Assembly (NCBI RefSeq): GCF_036850765.1
Contig: NC_089495.1
Coordinates: forward strand, 117,947,033 to 118,011,032
Source: Saccopteryx bilineata
Lineage: Eukaryota > Chordata > Mammalia > Chiroptera > Emballonuridae
Reading direction: 5' to 3'
DNA length: 64,000 nucleotides
Shown: in pieces, positions 55,791 to 63,263 of the stretch
Layout of the letters: every line of letters starts with the position of its first letter
How positions within the stretch are numbered: the stretch's first letter is position 1
Made by a program: the position numbers and the translations under genes
Notes under the pieces: generated by a model
The model's database searches: none
Seen by the model: only the letters and a program-made list of their open reading frames with translations
What the model was told of the DNA's origin: nothing

Positions 55791-57632
55791 CTATGGGCGA
55801 AATGAGAGAGCTGTCAGTGGCACCAAGAGAGGCAAATCTTTTCCCTCTGGCAGAATACAGGCCAGAGTTTTGTCTGCAGACAGCACTGTAGCTGGCACCA
55901 GAGGCCGCCCTGAGCGGGCGTACCAAACTTTATTGGCCAATACACCAGCATCTGCTGGTTCTATGTGTAGTAAAATAGGGGAACTCATTATTGGCCATAA
56001 AGAAATTACAAAGGTGCCCTTCAAAATGCTGTCCCCTTGAGCACTCAAGGGATAATACACTTCTACCTTAGGTGGCCAGGTGCTGGTTGCCCAAGGAGTT
56101 AACTGGAGGTCCACCTCTAACCCCTTTCCCCATGGTGCCAACAAGGCCACCCATCTCAGATGGGGGGCCTGTACAGTCCAGGGCCAAGTCCATTGAAGCC
56201 GTTGTCCTTTAAGAAGGGCTGTTGGAGCAGGCAAGAGCACGTTGCCCTGCTGTCCGAAACCTGGCTTGAGTAAAATGTCCTTAGTGCGTATCTGCAACTG
56301 AATAGGGGCAGCTGTCCGATGCAGGAGGGCCTCTACTGGAGCTGGGCTTCCCCATCGAGGTCGCTCATTCAAAATCCGGAGTACTGTCCATAAGTGGCGT
56401 GTCCATCCAGTAAGAGAGCCGGTGCCCCCCTCCTGTCGCAGTCCCTGCTTTAAGAGTCCATTATAACGCTCAATGATGCCAGCAGCCTGGGGGTGGTAGG
56501 GAACATGGTACTTCCAGTCCACCCCCAGCTTTTGAGCCCATTGCCTCACCATTGAACCAGTGAAGTGGGTACCATTGTCACTTTCAAGGACCAGCGGTCG
56601 CCCGTATGCAGCACTCAGGCGGTCCAGAGCCTGTATGACTGCCCTCTGGTCAGGATTACGAGCGGGGTAAGCAGCAAGCAGCCCGGTGGCAGTATCTACA
56701 CAAGTGACTGCATACTGGTACCCTTCTGACTTTGGTAAGGGTCCAATGATGTCTATCTGCCATCGTGTCAGTGGGACATGACCCCTCTGGATCTGTCCAG
56801 GTGACACCAGTGGTCTCCGAGGGTGTTCCTTGGAACATACTGCACATTGCTCACAGGCTGCAAGTACCTCTGCATAGGACACAGGCAAGTTCCAAGCCTT
56901 AACCGTAGCCCACATAGTTTTCTGTCCTGCATGGAGCAGGCGCCGGTGGAGCCACTGTGCCACATCACCTGCAGGTGCAGTCTCCAACCATCTTGCCAAC
57001 GTATCTGCCTCATCATTCCCAGGATGGGCTAGAGGGGCATGCCCTGTGACATGATATACTGTCACCTGCTTCTGGTGTCCTATTTCCCATAAGTCCTGCC
57101 ACATGGCCTGACCCCATAATGGACGGTGCATTACCATCCACTGGTTAATGTGCCAAGTAGCAATCCAAAGGGTCAGTCCACGATAGACAGCCCAACTGTC
57201 AGTACAGATCACCAGAGGTGAAGGTTCATTATGGGCAACTAGCCAAACAGCTCTTAATTCTGCCCATTGGCTGCTTTGGCCTGTACCCGTGTCCATCCAA
57301 ATAGTCTCAGTGGCCGGATGGAAGGCGATAGCTGTCCATTTGGCAGGTTGGCCCCTGCTGGAACCATCAGTATACCAGGCATCTTCGGGGATGGGCACCC
57401 GCCCCTCCTGGTAAGGACTGACCTCAGGTTCTGCCTCCTGAGCCCCAGTTGCACCTGACTCTAAGGTCGCATAGGTGACTGGACCCAAGACCTCCTGCAG
57501 TTCTGCCCTCAATGGGCTGGTGCTAAGAGCACAGCGTTGTTGCAGATAGGCACCCCACTTGGCCAGGGTAGACATTTGGGCCATACCACTACGTGGTTTA
57601 GTTGCCCAATCTCTCACCCATCCAGCTATAGG
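55791..57632 (-). CDS. RNase H-integrase part of pol (ERV-L/S-like), after an in-frame UAA
   Basis: Over 600 open codons to the stop at 55791. Numbering from a GTG at 57617, RNase H catalytic residues appear as D84 (WYTDGSS), E120 (AELRA), D140 (CTDSWAV) and D205 (GNDEAD). Integrase follows: zinc-binding HRRLLH (about 224-229) and CEQCAVC (255-261), then the DDE triad D289 (WQIDIIGP), D347 (ESDNGTHF) and E383 (IIERYNGLLK). A C-terminal domain of about 200 residues shows no dUTPase motifs that I recognise, although HERV-L-type elements carry dUTPase after integrase. The reading frame is the same as that of the RT part; a single TAA (57633-57635) separates them. All key catalytic residues are present, so the domain looks preserved. 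Confidence 0.93.
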   Translation of the reverse strand, partial: PIAGWVRDWATKPRSGMAQMSTLAKWGAYLQQRCALSTSPLRAELQEVLGPVTYATLESGATGAQEAEPEVSPYQEGRVPIPEDAWYTDGSSRGQPAKWTAIAFHPATETIWMDTGTGQSSQWAELRAVWLVAHNEPSPLVICTDSWAVYRGLTLWIATWHINQWMVMHRPLWGQAMWQDLWEIGHQKQVTVYHVTGHAPLAHPGNDEADTLARWLETAPAGDVAQWLHRRLLHAGQKTMWATVKAWNLPVSYAEVLAACEQCAVCSKEHPRRPLVSPGQIQRGHVPLTRWQIDIIGPLPKSEGYQYAVTCVDTATGLLAAYPARNPDQRAVIQALDRLSAAYGRPLVLESDNGTHFTGSMVRQWAQKLGVDWKYHVPYHPQAAGIIERYNGLLKQGLRQEGGTGSLTGWTRHLWTVLRILNERPRWGSPAPVEALLHRTAAPIQLQIRTKDILLKPGFGQQGNVLLPAPTALLKGQRLQWTWPWTVQAPHLRWVALLAPWGKGLEVDLQLTPWATSTWPPKVEVYYPLSAQGDSILKGTFVISLWPIMSSPILLHIEPADAGVLANKVWYARSGRPLVPATVLSADKTLACILPEGKDLPLLVPLTALSFRP

Positions 57633-59180
57633 TTATGTTGTTTTGACTGTAACTGGTGTTGTGGCTGTAATACTCTCAGTTGCCAGGAGGGCAGCATACA
57701 CAGCTGCCAGCTGCTTCTCTACTAATGAGTAACGAACTTCAGCACCTTTCCACAATTGGGACCAAAATCCAATAGGTTGCCGTAGGCGCTCTGTCCGCTG
57801 CCACAAGCCCCATCCAAACCCCTCCGAGGTTACATGAACATCCAGCTCACAGGGCCTGGCAGGATCAAACACATTCAAGGCCTGTGCCACCTTGACAGCT
57901 CTCTTAGCAGCTGCAAATGAACCTTGCGCCTGCTCAGTCCAATCCCAGCGAACCCCCTTTCGAATAAGGTTGTACAAGGGGCATAGTAACTGAGCCAAAT
58001 GCGGTATAAATGCTCGCCAATACCCCAACAAACCTAAGAATTCCTGTAACTGTTTTACCGTAGTGGGCACGGGGTATGCTTGAATCTTATCTATAACTGC
58101 GTCAGGGATAACTTTTGTCTTACCCGACCAGACAACTCCCAAGAATTTAACAGATAACCCAGGTCCTTGTAATTTGTTCTCGTTAACTGCCCAGCCACAT
58201 GCTTTCAAATGGGATAGAAGGGTAGGGACTGCTTGCTCCAATTCTGAAAGAGAATCACTAGTTAGCATAATATCATCAATATAATGGTACATGCGGACTA
58301 CCTCTGGCTGTTTCCATTTAGCCAGGTCAGCAGCCACCAGCCCATGGCACAAGGTGGGGCTATGCAAATAGCCCTGGGGTAACACTGTAAAGGTCCATTG
58401 TCTCCCTTCCCAACTGAAGGCAAATTGGTCTTGACTCTCTGCGGCTATATCAATAGAGAAAAAAGCATTGGCCAAGTCTGCCACAAAGTGGTATGTCCCC
58501 AACTCATGGCTTAGCCGATCCATCATGTTAGCTATCGAGGGAACAGCAGCGTGCAAAGGGGGAACAACTTTATTAAGTTCCCTGTAATCTACTGTCATTC
58601 TCCAGGTTCCATCCGCTTTGCGCACAGGCCATACTGGGGAGTTGTAAGGACTGTGTGCTGGCCGGATGATCCCCACCTTTTCTAGTTCAAGGATCGTCCC
58701 TGTGACTTCTTCATAACCACCTGGCAGGCGGTACTGCTTGGTGTTAGTCACACGCCGAGGGATGGGTAATTGCAAAGGGGAATGTGATGCATGTCCCCGC
58801 AATACTGCCTTCACAACCCTGATCCGCAGCCGGAACTCCCCAGCTGTAGTTTCCAACCACAGTCCTTGCAAGACATCTACCCCCAAAATATATTCAGGAA
58901 TAGGAGATACATACACCTTATATGGCTTAGGAGGCAGTCTCCCTATCCCCAATGGAATAGTTATTGGCTTCACTTGAACAGTTTGGCCCCCATAACCGTC
59001 AATGGCCACTGGGGTCCCAGCAAACCGCTCTGGGTTTCCATAGAGAAGGGAACATTCTGCACCTGTATCCACCAAGGCCAACACCTGTTGTACGTTGGAA
59101 GGGGACCAGTGGATAGCCAGTTCCACATGTGGCCTCCGGTCCCCGCCCATCCCTGTTAGACGGGTCCCTTGGCCTTTTTC
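57633..59180 (-). CDS. Protease-reverse transcriptase part of pol (ERV-L/S-like)
   Basis: Open from the codon after the gag UAG to a TAA at 57633. Numbering from the first ATG (59150), the aspartic protease has D28-T29-G30 (LALVDTGAECSLL) and the ILGVDVL motif near 88-94. RT follows from about residue 125: fingers (SPVWPVRKADGTWRMTVDYR, 171-190), motif A D225 (FVADLANAFFSI), motif B LPQG (257-260) and motif C YIDD (290-293). The thumb and connection (FLGLLGYWRAFIPHL) run to the stop. It is in the same frame as gag, so it would be made by UAG readthrough. The TAA ends it before RNase H. Length and motif order fit a retroviral pro-RT, and no frameshift was seen. Confidence 0.95.
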   Translation of the reverse strand, partial: EKGQGTRLTGMGGDRRPHVELAIHWSPSNVQQVLALVDTGAECSLLYGNPERFAGTPVAIDGYGGQTVQVKPITIPLGIGRLPPKPYKVYVSPIPEYILGVDVLQGLWLETTAGEFRLRIRVVKAVLRGHASHSPLQLPIPRRVTNTKQYRLPGGYEEVTGTILELEKVGIIRPAHSPYNSPVWPVRKADGTWRMTVDYRELNKVVPPLHAAVPSIANMMDRLSHELGTYHFVADLANAFFSIDIAAESQDQFAFSWEGRQWTFTVLPQGYLHSPTLCHGLVAADLAKWKQPEVVRMYHYIDDIMLTSDSLSELEQAVPTLLSHLKACGWAVNENKLQGPGLSVKFLGVVWSGKTKVIPDAVIDKIQAYPVPTTVKQLQEFLGLLGYWRAFIPHLAQLLCPLYNLIRKGVRWDWTEQAQGSFAAAKRAVKVAQALNVFDPARPCELDVHVTSEGFGWGLWQRTERLRQPIGFWSQLWKGAEVRYSLVEKQLAAVYAALLATESITATTPVTVKTT

Positions 59181-60593
59181 CTATTCAAACTGGTACAATG
59201 TGTCTTGGGAGTTCTCCTCTCCCTCGGCTGTCTCTATCATATAATCTTGTAACCGAGCTGTGCGTGCACCAAAAATTTTATTGGTAGCTGCTGGGGCCTT
59301 TCGTCTCAGTGGCTGGAACTTCTGTTCTGGTTTAAGCTGCCGCCAAAGCTCCAAAAGAATTTTATTAGACTGGCCATCCAATTTCCCCTTATCTGCTCCA
59401 GCCGCAATCAAGTCTACCCACATCTGCGTTCGGGTAACCTTTACAGGCCCGTTTCCCTTGTTAGTTGGGGGGGAAACATAGGCAGCAGCCCTCACTGCTT
59501 TATGATCCCGAGCGGCCTCCAGCTCTCCCAAATCTGCTACCATCTGTGTAACTGCATTGATGGGCTGCCCCACATAGGGGCCCAAGATAGCCACAAGTGA
59601 CCCAAAAAGGGCTGACGGGGCGCTAGCAAGGACAAATTCCCTCATTTTGGCCGTAAACACTTCTTCGTCTGGCCCACGAGACCCAGGGTTGAAAACAGCA
59701 TTCTTCATACCTAGTTCTCGAAGGACCTTTACTAACTCACTGTAGCACTGCCACCAACTCATTGCCCCCGGCAGTTCTCCAGCATTCTGCCAGACCATAC
59801 GAATGGCAGCCATCACCCATTCTAATAGGGTATGGTCTCCTGGGTTGCCATGGCAGTTCTGAAGACGCTGCCTCAAGGAAGAGTGTGTGGTAATGGCGGC
59901 CAATTTCTCCATCTCTGTTCCGGAGAGCATGATGCCATCCACCCCTATATCCCATAATCGTAGTAACCAGGCTACCAGGGATTCAGTAGGTTTCTGCCTA
60001 AATTGTGCCCCCAACTCCATCAGCTCTGCCTGGGTATAGGGCCGGACCACAGAGTGTTCCATTACCTGGGCAGGAGGCTGTGGCTGCCCCTGAGGGATTC
60101 TTTGTTGCTGGGTTTTTACCTTCTTGGCGACAACTGGTCGGGCTCTCAGTGTGCGTATGGCAGCTTCAGCCTGAGCCTTCTCATCCTCAGAAGAGGAGTC
60201 GCAAGCGCCTGCTCCCACTGACTCAAAGCCAATCCACCAGCACGGATGCTGCTGCTCCTTTGGTGACCGTTTAGGCTCCTGTGGCTGCTGGCTTTTGGTC
60301 AGAAGCTGAGACTCGAGCTCTTGAATCCGCAGTTGTTTCTCCAACAACTGCCGGTGAAGACGTTCAGCTTCCAAGGTAAACTGCAACTCTCGAACCCGTA
60401 ATTCCTTCTCCAGTGCTCGCTCCAGTTCCAGCCTTTTCTGCCGTTCTGTTTGTAATTCATGCTGAAGCTTTTGACCTCGGGCAGTTTCCTCTTGAGTAAA
60501 AAACATGTAGCCCATGGCCCCTAAAAGGACAGCCATGGGGAGCCAGAGCAGCAACCAGTACTCTATCCCACCCATCAAGGGTGGTGGCTCCAT
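59181..60593 (-). CDS. Gag (ERV-L/S-like), membrane segment plus coiled coil plus capsid-like region
   Basis: 470 codons from ATG 60593-60591 (context GGTATGG, good) to TAG 59183-59181. Residues about 8-31 (GIEYWLLLWLPMAVLLGAMG) form a strong membrane-spanning segment. Residues about 35-100 form a long heptad-rich coiled coil (ELQTERQKRLELERALEKEL). An acidic and Pro/Gln-rich linker follows. A helical capsid-like domain spans about 175-390, with QKPTESLVAWLLRLWDIG near its start, similar in pattern to the MHR-like region of ERV-L Gag and the mouse Fv1 protein. No CCHC zinc knuckle is visible. The frame is also open upstream through the primer site into the LTR. Class III Gags and Fv1 often have an N-terminal coiled coil; the membrane segment is unusual. 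Confidence 0.9.
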   Translation of the reverse strand: MEPPPLMGGIEYWLLLWLPMAVLLGAMGYMFFTQEETARGQKLQHELQTERQKRLELERALEKELRVRELQFTLEAERLHRQLLEKQLRIQELESQLLTKSQQPQEPKRSPKEQQHPCWWIGFESVGAGACDSSSEDEKAQAEAAIRTLRARPVVAKKVKTQQQRIPQGQPQPPAQVMEHSVVRPYTQAELMELGAQFRQKPTESLVAWLLRLWDIGVDGIMLSGTEMEKLAAITTHSSLRQRLQNCHGNPGDHTLLEWVMAAIRMVWQNAGELPGAMSWWQCYSELVKVLRELGMKNAVFNPGSRGPDEEVFTAKMREFVLASAPSALFGSLVAILGPYVGQPINAVTQMVADLGELEAARDHKAVRAAAYVSPPTNKGNGPVKVTRTQMWVDLIAAGADKGKLDGQSNKILLELWRQLKPEQKFQPLRRKAPAATNKIFGARTARLQDYMIETAEGEENSQDTLYQFE

Positions 60594-60806
60594 ACCAATC
60601 TCTGAATCCTGCCGGAAACTACGCCAGTTGTAAGGCCAGGAGCCATCATCATGACCATTCACATGCAGGTTCCCATTGGATTCGGGCAGACGATAAAGAA
60701 ATGGCGGAGTCAGAGGATGGGGGGCCATCCTATTTATTGGTGTCTCACCAAGACAGGCAAACCACAAAAGAAGACAAGGGAAAAGCAGAGAACCAGCTCT
60801 TCCCAT
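60594..60806 (-). other. In-frame leader extension of Gag inside R-U5 and leader
   Basis: An ATG at 60806-60804, downstream of the predicted start of R, opens MGRAGSLLFPCLLLWFACLG, which looks like a signal peptide. It continues without a stop through U5, the primer site and the leader into the Gag ATG (71 codons). A second in-frame ATG at 60728-60726 has a good context (AGGATGG). No protein evidence is available, and the ORF may be chance. Confidence 0.4.
60604..60626 (-). promoter_or_regulatory. Primer-binding site, tRNA-Ser type with a small disruption
   Basis: On the minus strand, two bases after the LTR, the sequence is TGGCGTAGT, then TTC, then CGGCAGGATTC. Without the extra three bases it matches the 3' end of tRNA-Ser(AGA/TGA) (complement TGGCGTAGTCGGCAGGATTC). 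HERV-S, a class III family, is primed by tRNA-Ser. Confidence 0.7.
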
Positions 60807-61152
60807 GAAGGGCAAGGGATCAGGGGAGCCCCTGCAATTGTGATAGCAGGAACTGTGTGTCTGGCTCCTGGTCTGTCCCACTTTATAGTGTAGAAAACCA
60901 AAATCCCTTAATCCAATATACAAACAAGGAAGTCTCCGATACAAAGTCACTTATCCAAGGCATAATTGGATTTCTCATGATAGTGCACCACCCAGATCAT
61001 ATAATCAGTCAAGGGTGTGGGGAAAAGCTTAGTCCCAAAACCAAACCTCAGGCTACAACAACCTGGCCTGCTTATAGCCTGTCCCCCACACCCATTATAA
61101 GTCACAAGCGAGCAAACATATATATCATGTTTACAAACTTATTTGACCAACA
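60629..61152 (-). repeat. 5' LTR of the ERV-L/S-like provirus
   Basis: 524 bp, TG...CA. TATAAA lies at 60887-60882 on the minus strand and AATAAA at 60738-60733. Transcription would start near 60855, and R would run to about 60715, by the usual spacing. An open frame in R-U5 is continuous with gag. Confidence 0.95.
60882..60887 (-). promoter_or_regulatory. TATA box of the provirus LTR
   Basis: CACTATAAAG on the minus strand, about 265 bp from the 5' end of the LTR. It is present in the 3' LTR as well (55389-55394). Confidence 0.7.
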
Positions 61153-61157
61153 TATGA

Positions 61158-61531
61158 TAATTAAACAAAATAAATATGACAAAATTAAATTTATTCTGAC
61201 ATTAGAAAACTTTGTTACATTTTTTGAGTTATGCTTTTTAGAATTCATAAAAAAGGGGTTAAAAACTTAAAAAACGACAAAAAAGTTATCTTTATATAGA
61301 CACACACACACTCTCTCTCTTAATAAAATTTAGTAAATTCAGCAGATTCATGAGTGAATGTGTTTTTTCATTCTTGTGTTTATGAGAAACATGAGCCTGA
61401 TATGTCCTAGCAATTTCTTCAATGTTTGGGCATATATTTGAAAGGCAAACTCTTCTTTCCTCGTCAATACATTGAAGAATTCCTCTCTTTTTAATCTTAA
61501 TTGTGTTGAGTGCAGAAAATCCCCACCATAC
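61158..61531. other. AT-rich sequence right of the provirus, probable hAT remainder
   Basis: It is continuous in the pre-insertion locus with 55005-55130. It contains 'gttacattttttgagttatgc' and a (CA)n(CT)n microsatellite near 61301-61320. No open frame is supported. The right end is cut by LTR sequence at 61532. Confidence 0.4.
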
Positions 61532-62224
61532 TGTAAAGCTAGTAGCCACGGCCACCATCACAGCTGCCTGGCCCATGCAGGTTCTCATTTGATTCGAACA
61601 GACGATAATGAAACAACAAAGCCAAAAACTGGTGGGCCATTACCTTTAATCCTAGCTTGCACCTGGCGGGCAAGAAATACACACATGCCTGACCAGGTGG
61701 TGGTGCAGTGGATAGAGCGTCGGACTGGGATGCAGAGGACCCAGGTTCAAGACCCCGGGGTCGCCAGCTTGAGTGCGGGCTCATCTGGTTTGAGCAAAAG
61801 CCCACCAGCTTGAACCCAGGGTCACTGGCTCCAACAGGGGGTTACTCGGTCTGCAAAAGGCTCGCGGTCAAGGCACATGTGAGAGAGCAATCAATGAACA
61901 ACTAAGGTGTCGCAACGCGCAATGAAGAACTGATGATTGATGCTTCTCATCTTTCTCCGTTCCTGTCTGTCTGTCCCTGTCTATCCCTCTCTCTGACTCA
62001 CTCTCTGTCTCTGTAAAAAAAAAATAAATAAATAAATAAATAAAAAGAAATACACACAGTGGGAAAACTCTTCCCTTTCCATTTAGGGCTCCCAAAGCCA
62101 CTGACTTATCTGAGTTTCCTAGAATCAAAGATTTCTAGCTCACCAGCCTTATTCACCTCTGTTCCCCATCTCCTTCTCTCTGCACAAACTGCACTAACTG
62201 GCTTCTCCTTCAGCACTCCGCCAT
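61532..62224 (-). mobile_element. ERV-L/S-like LTR fragment A, with SINE inside
   Basis: Minus strand: it ends ...GGCTACTAGCTTTACA at 61532. It carries the 'gatgggcc'-type region shared with 62225-62400 and stops short of U3 near 'cttcagcactccgcc', where fragment B begins. The SINE at 61687-62044 splits it. Confidence 0.8.
61687..62044 (+). mobile_element. Bat SINE, type B, full length
   Basis: gcctgaccaggtggtggtgc head, 'ggttcaagaccccggggtcg', and poly-A with AAAT repeats. The target duplication agaaatacacaca lies at 61673-61685 and 62046-62058. Confidence 0.95.
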
Positions 62225-62880
62225 TGTAAAGCCAGTAGCCAGTAGCCAGGGCCACTATCACAGCCGCCTGGCTCATGCAGGTTCGCATTGGATTTGGACA
62301 GTCGATAAAGAAACAATAGAGCCAAAAGCTGATGGGCCATCATCTTTAAACCTAGCTTGCACCCGGTGGGCAAATAAAAACACACACTGGGCTCCAAAAC
62401 CCACTCACATTCAGTGCTCACAAAACTACTGACTTATCCAAGTTCCCTAGAATCAAAGGTTTCTAGCTCACCAGACTTACTCACCTCTGTTCCCCATCTC
62501 CTTCCTTCTCCCTGCACAAACTGGCTTCTCACTCAACACTCCACCATCTTGGCTGCTTCTCTTGGCCTCCTCCACGTGGACTTTCTCTGCTCTCCTCTCT
62601 GCTCTCTCCTCTAATATTAATCTCAGGAACCAAAAGCAAGCTTCCATTCTGCCCCCATTTTACACTGTAGAAATCAAAACCCTTAATCCAATATACAAAA
62701 TAGGGAAGTCTCTAACACAAAATCACTTATCAGAGACATGATGGGATTGCACCATGCCACATCAAAAAGGGTGGGAAAGGCTTAGTCCTAAAACCAAGCC
62801 CCAGGCTACAAGGATCCTGCTTGCCCACAGCCTGCACCCAACACACATTAACATCACCTGGGCAACGGCTTCTACGTGGG
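62225..62880 (-). mobile_element. ERV-L/S-like LTR copy B
   Basis: Minus strand: it ends at 62225 (tgtaaagccagtagcc on the plus strand) and contains the polyadenylation region, a GAGG-rich block and a TATA-type 'cattttacactgtag' stretch. It loses similarity after 'gcctgcacccaacacacatta' near 62850, so its U3 end is altered. Confidence 0.78.
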
Positions 62881-62924
62881 CAACGCCATCTTTAACAAAG
62901 TGAGTATAATATATTTTATCTGCC

Positions 62925-63263
62925 CAACAACCATTTTGGCTGCTTCTCCTCTCCTCCACGTGGCCTTTCTCTGCTCTCCTCCAGCATGGGCTCCTCTGCC
63001 CCATTTTATATTGTAGAAATCAAAACCTTTAATCCAATATACAAACAAGGAAGTCTCTAATACAAAGTCACGCATCTGAGGCATAATGGGATTCCTCATG
63101 AGAGTGCATCACCCCACATCAAAAAGGGTGGGAAAGGCTTAGTCTTAAAACTAAGCCTTAGGCTATAAGAATCCTGCCTGCTTACAGCCTGTCCCCCTAC
63201 ATCCAATGCAAACTATAAGTGAGCAAACATATATATCATATTTACAAACTTATTTGACCGATA
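62925..63263 (-). mobile_element. ERV-L/S-like LTR copy C, U3-containing end
   Basis: It aligns to copy B from 'ccattttggctgcttctc'. Unlike B, it continues to the LTR 5' end (plus-strand ...atttgaccgata at 63263), directly followed by a polypurine tract. It looks like the 3' LTR of the partial provirus to its right, missing its R-U5 end. Confidence 0.8.

Larger units (their letters stand above)
55136..61152 (-). mobile_element. Young, nearly intact ERV-L/ERV-S-like provirus (no env)
   Basis: 6017 bp with a perfect 5-bp target duplication tatga (55131-55135 and 61153-61157). The two LTRs are 524 bp each and differ at only four positions (55152/60645, 55158/60651, 55509/61002, 55580/61073), all transitions and two in CpG. 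The order on the minus strand is LTR, primer site, gag, protease-RT, RNase H-integrase, polypurine tract, LTR. All coding parts share one frame with two stop codons in between. There is no room for env: only about 130 bp separate pol from the 3' LTR. RT (LPQGYLHSP, YIDDIML) and integrase resemble class III (ERV-L, ERV-S) elements, and the tRNA-Ser-like primer site points to the ERV-S side. Confidence 0.95.

Noticed and set aside
55791..56300. dUTPase domain after integrase
   Set aside because: Expected in HERV-L-type elements, but I see none of the conserved dUTPase motifs in the C-terminal region.
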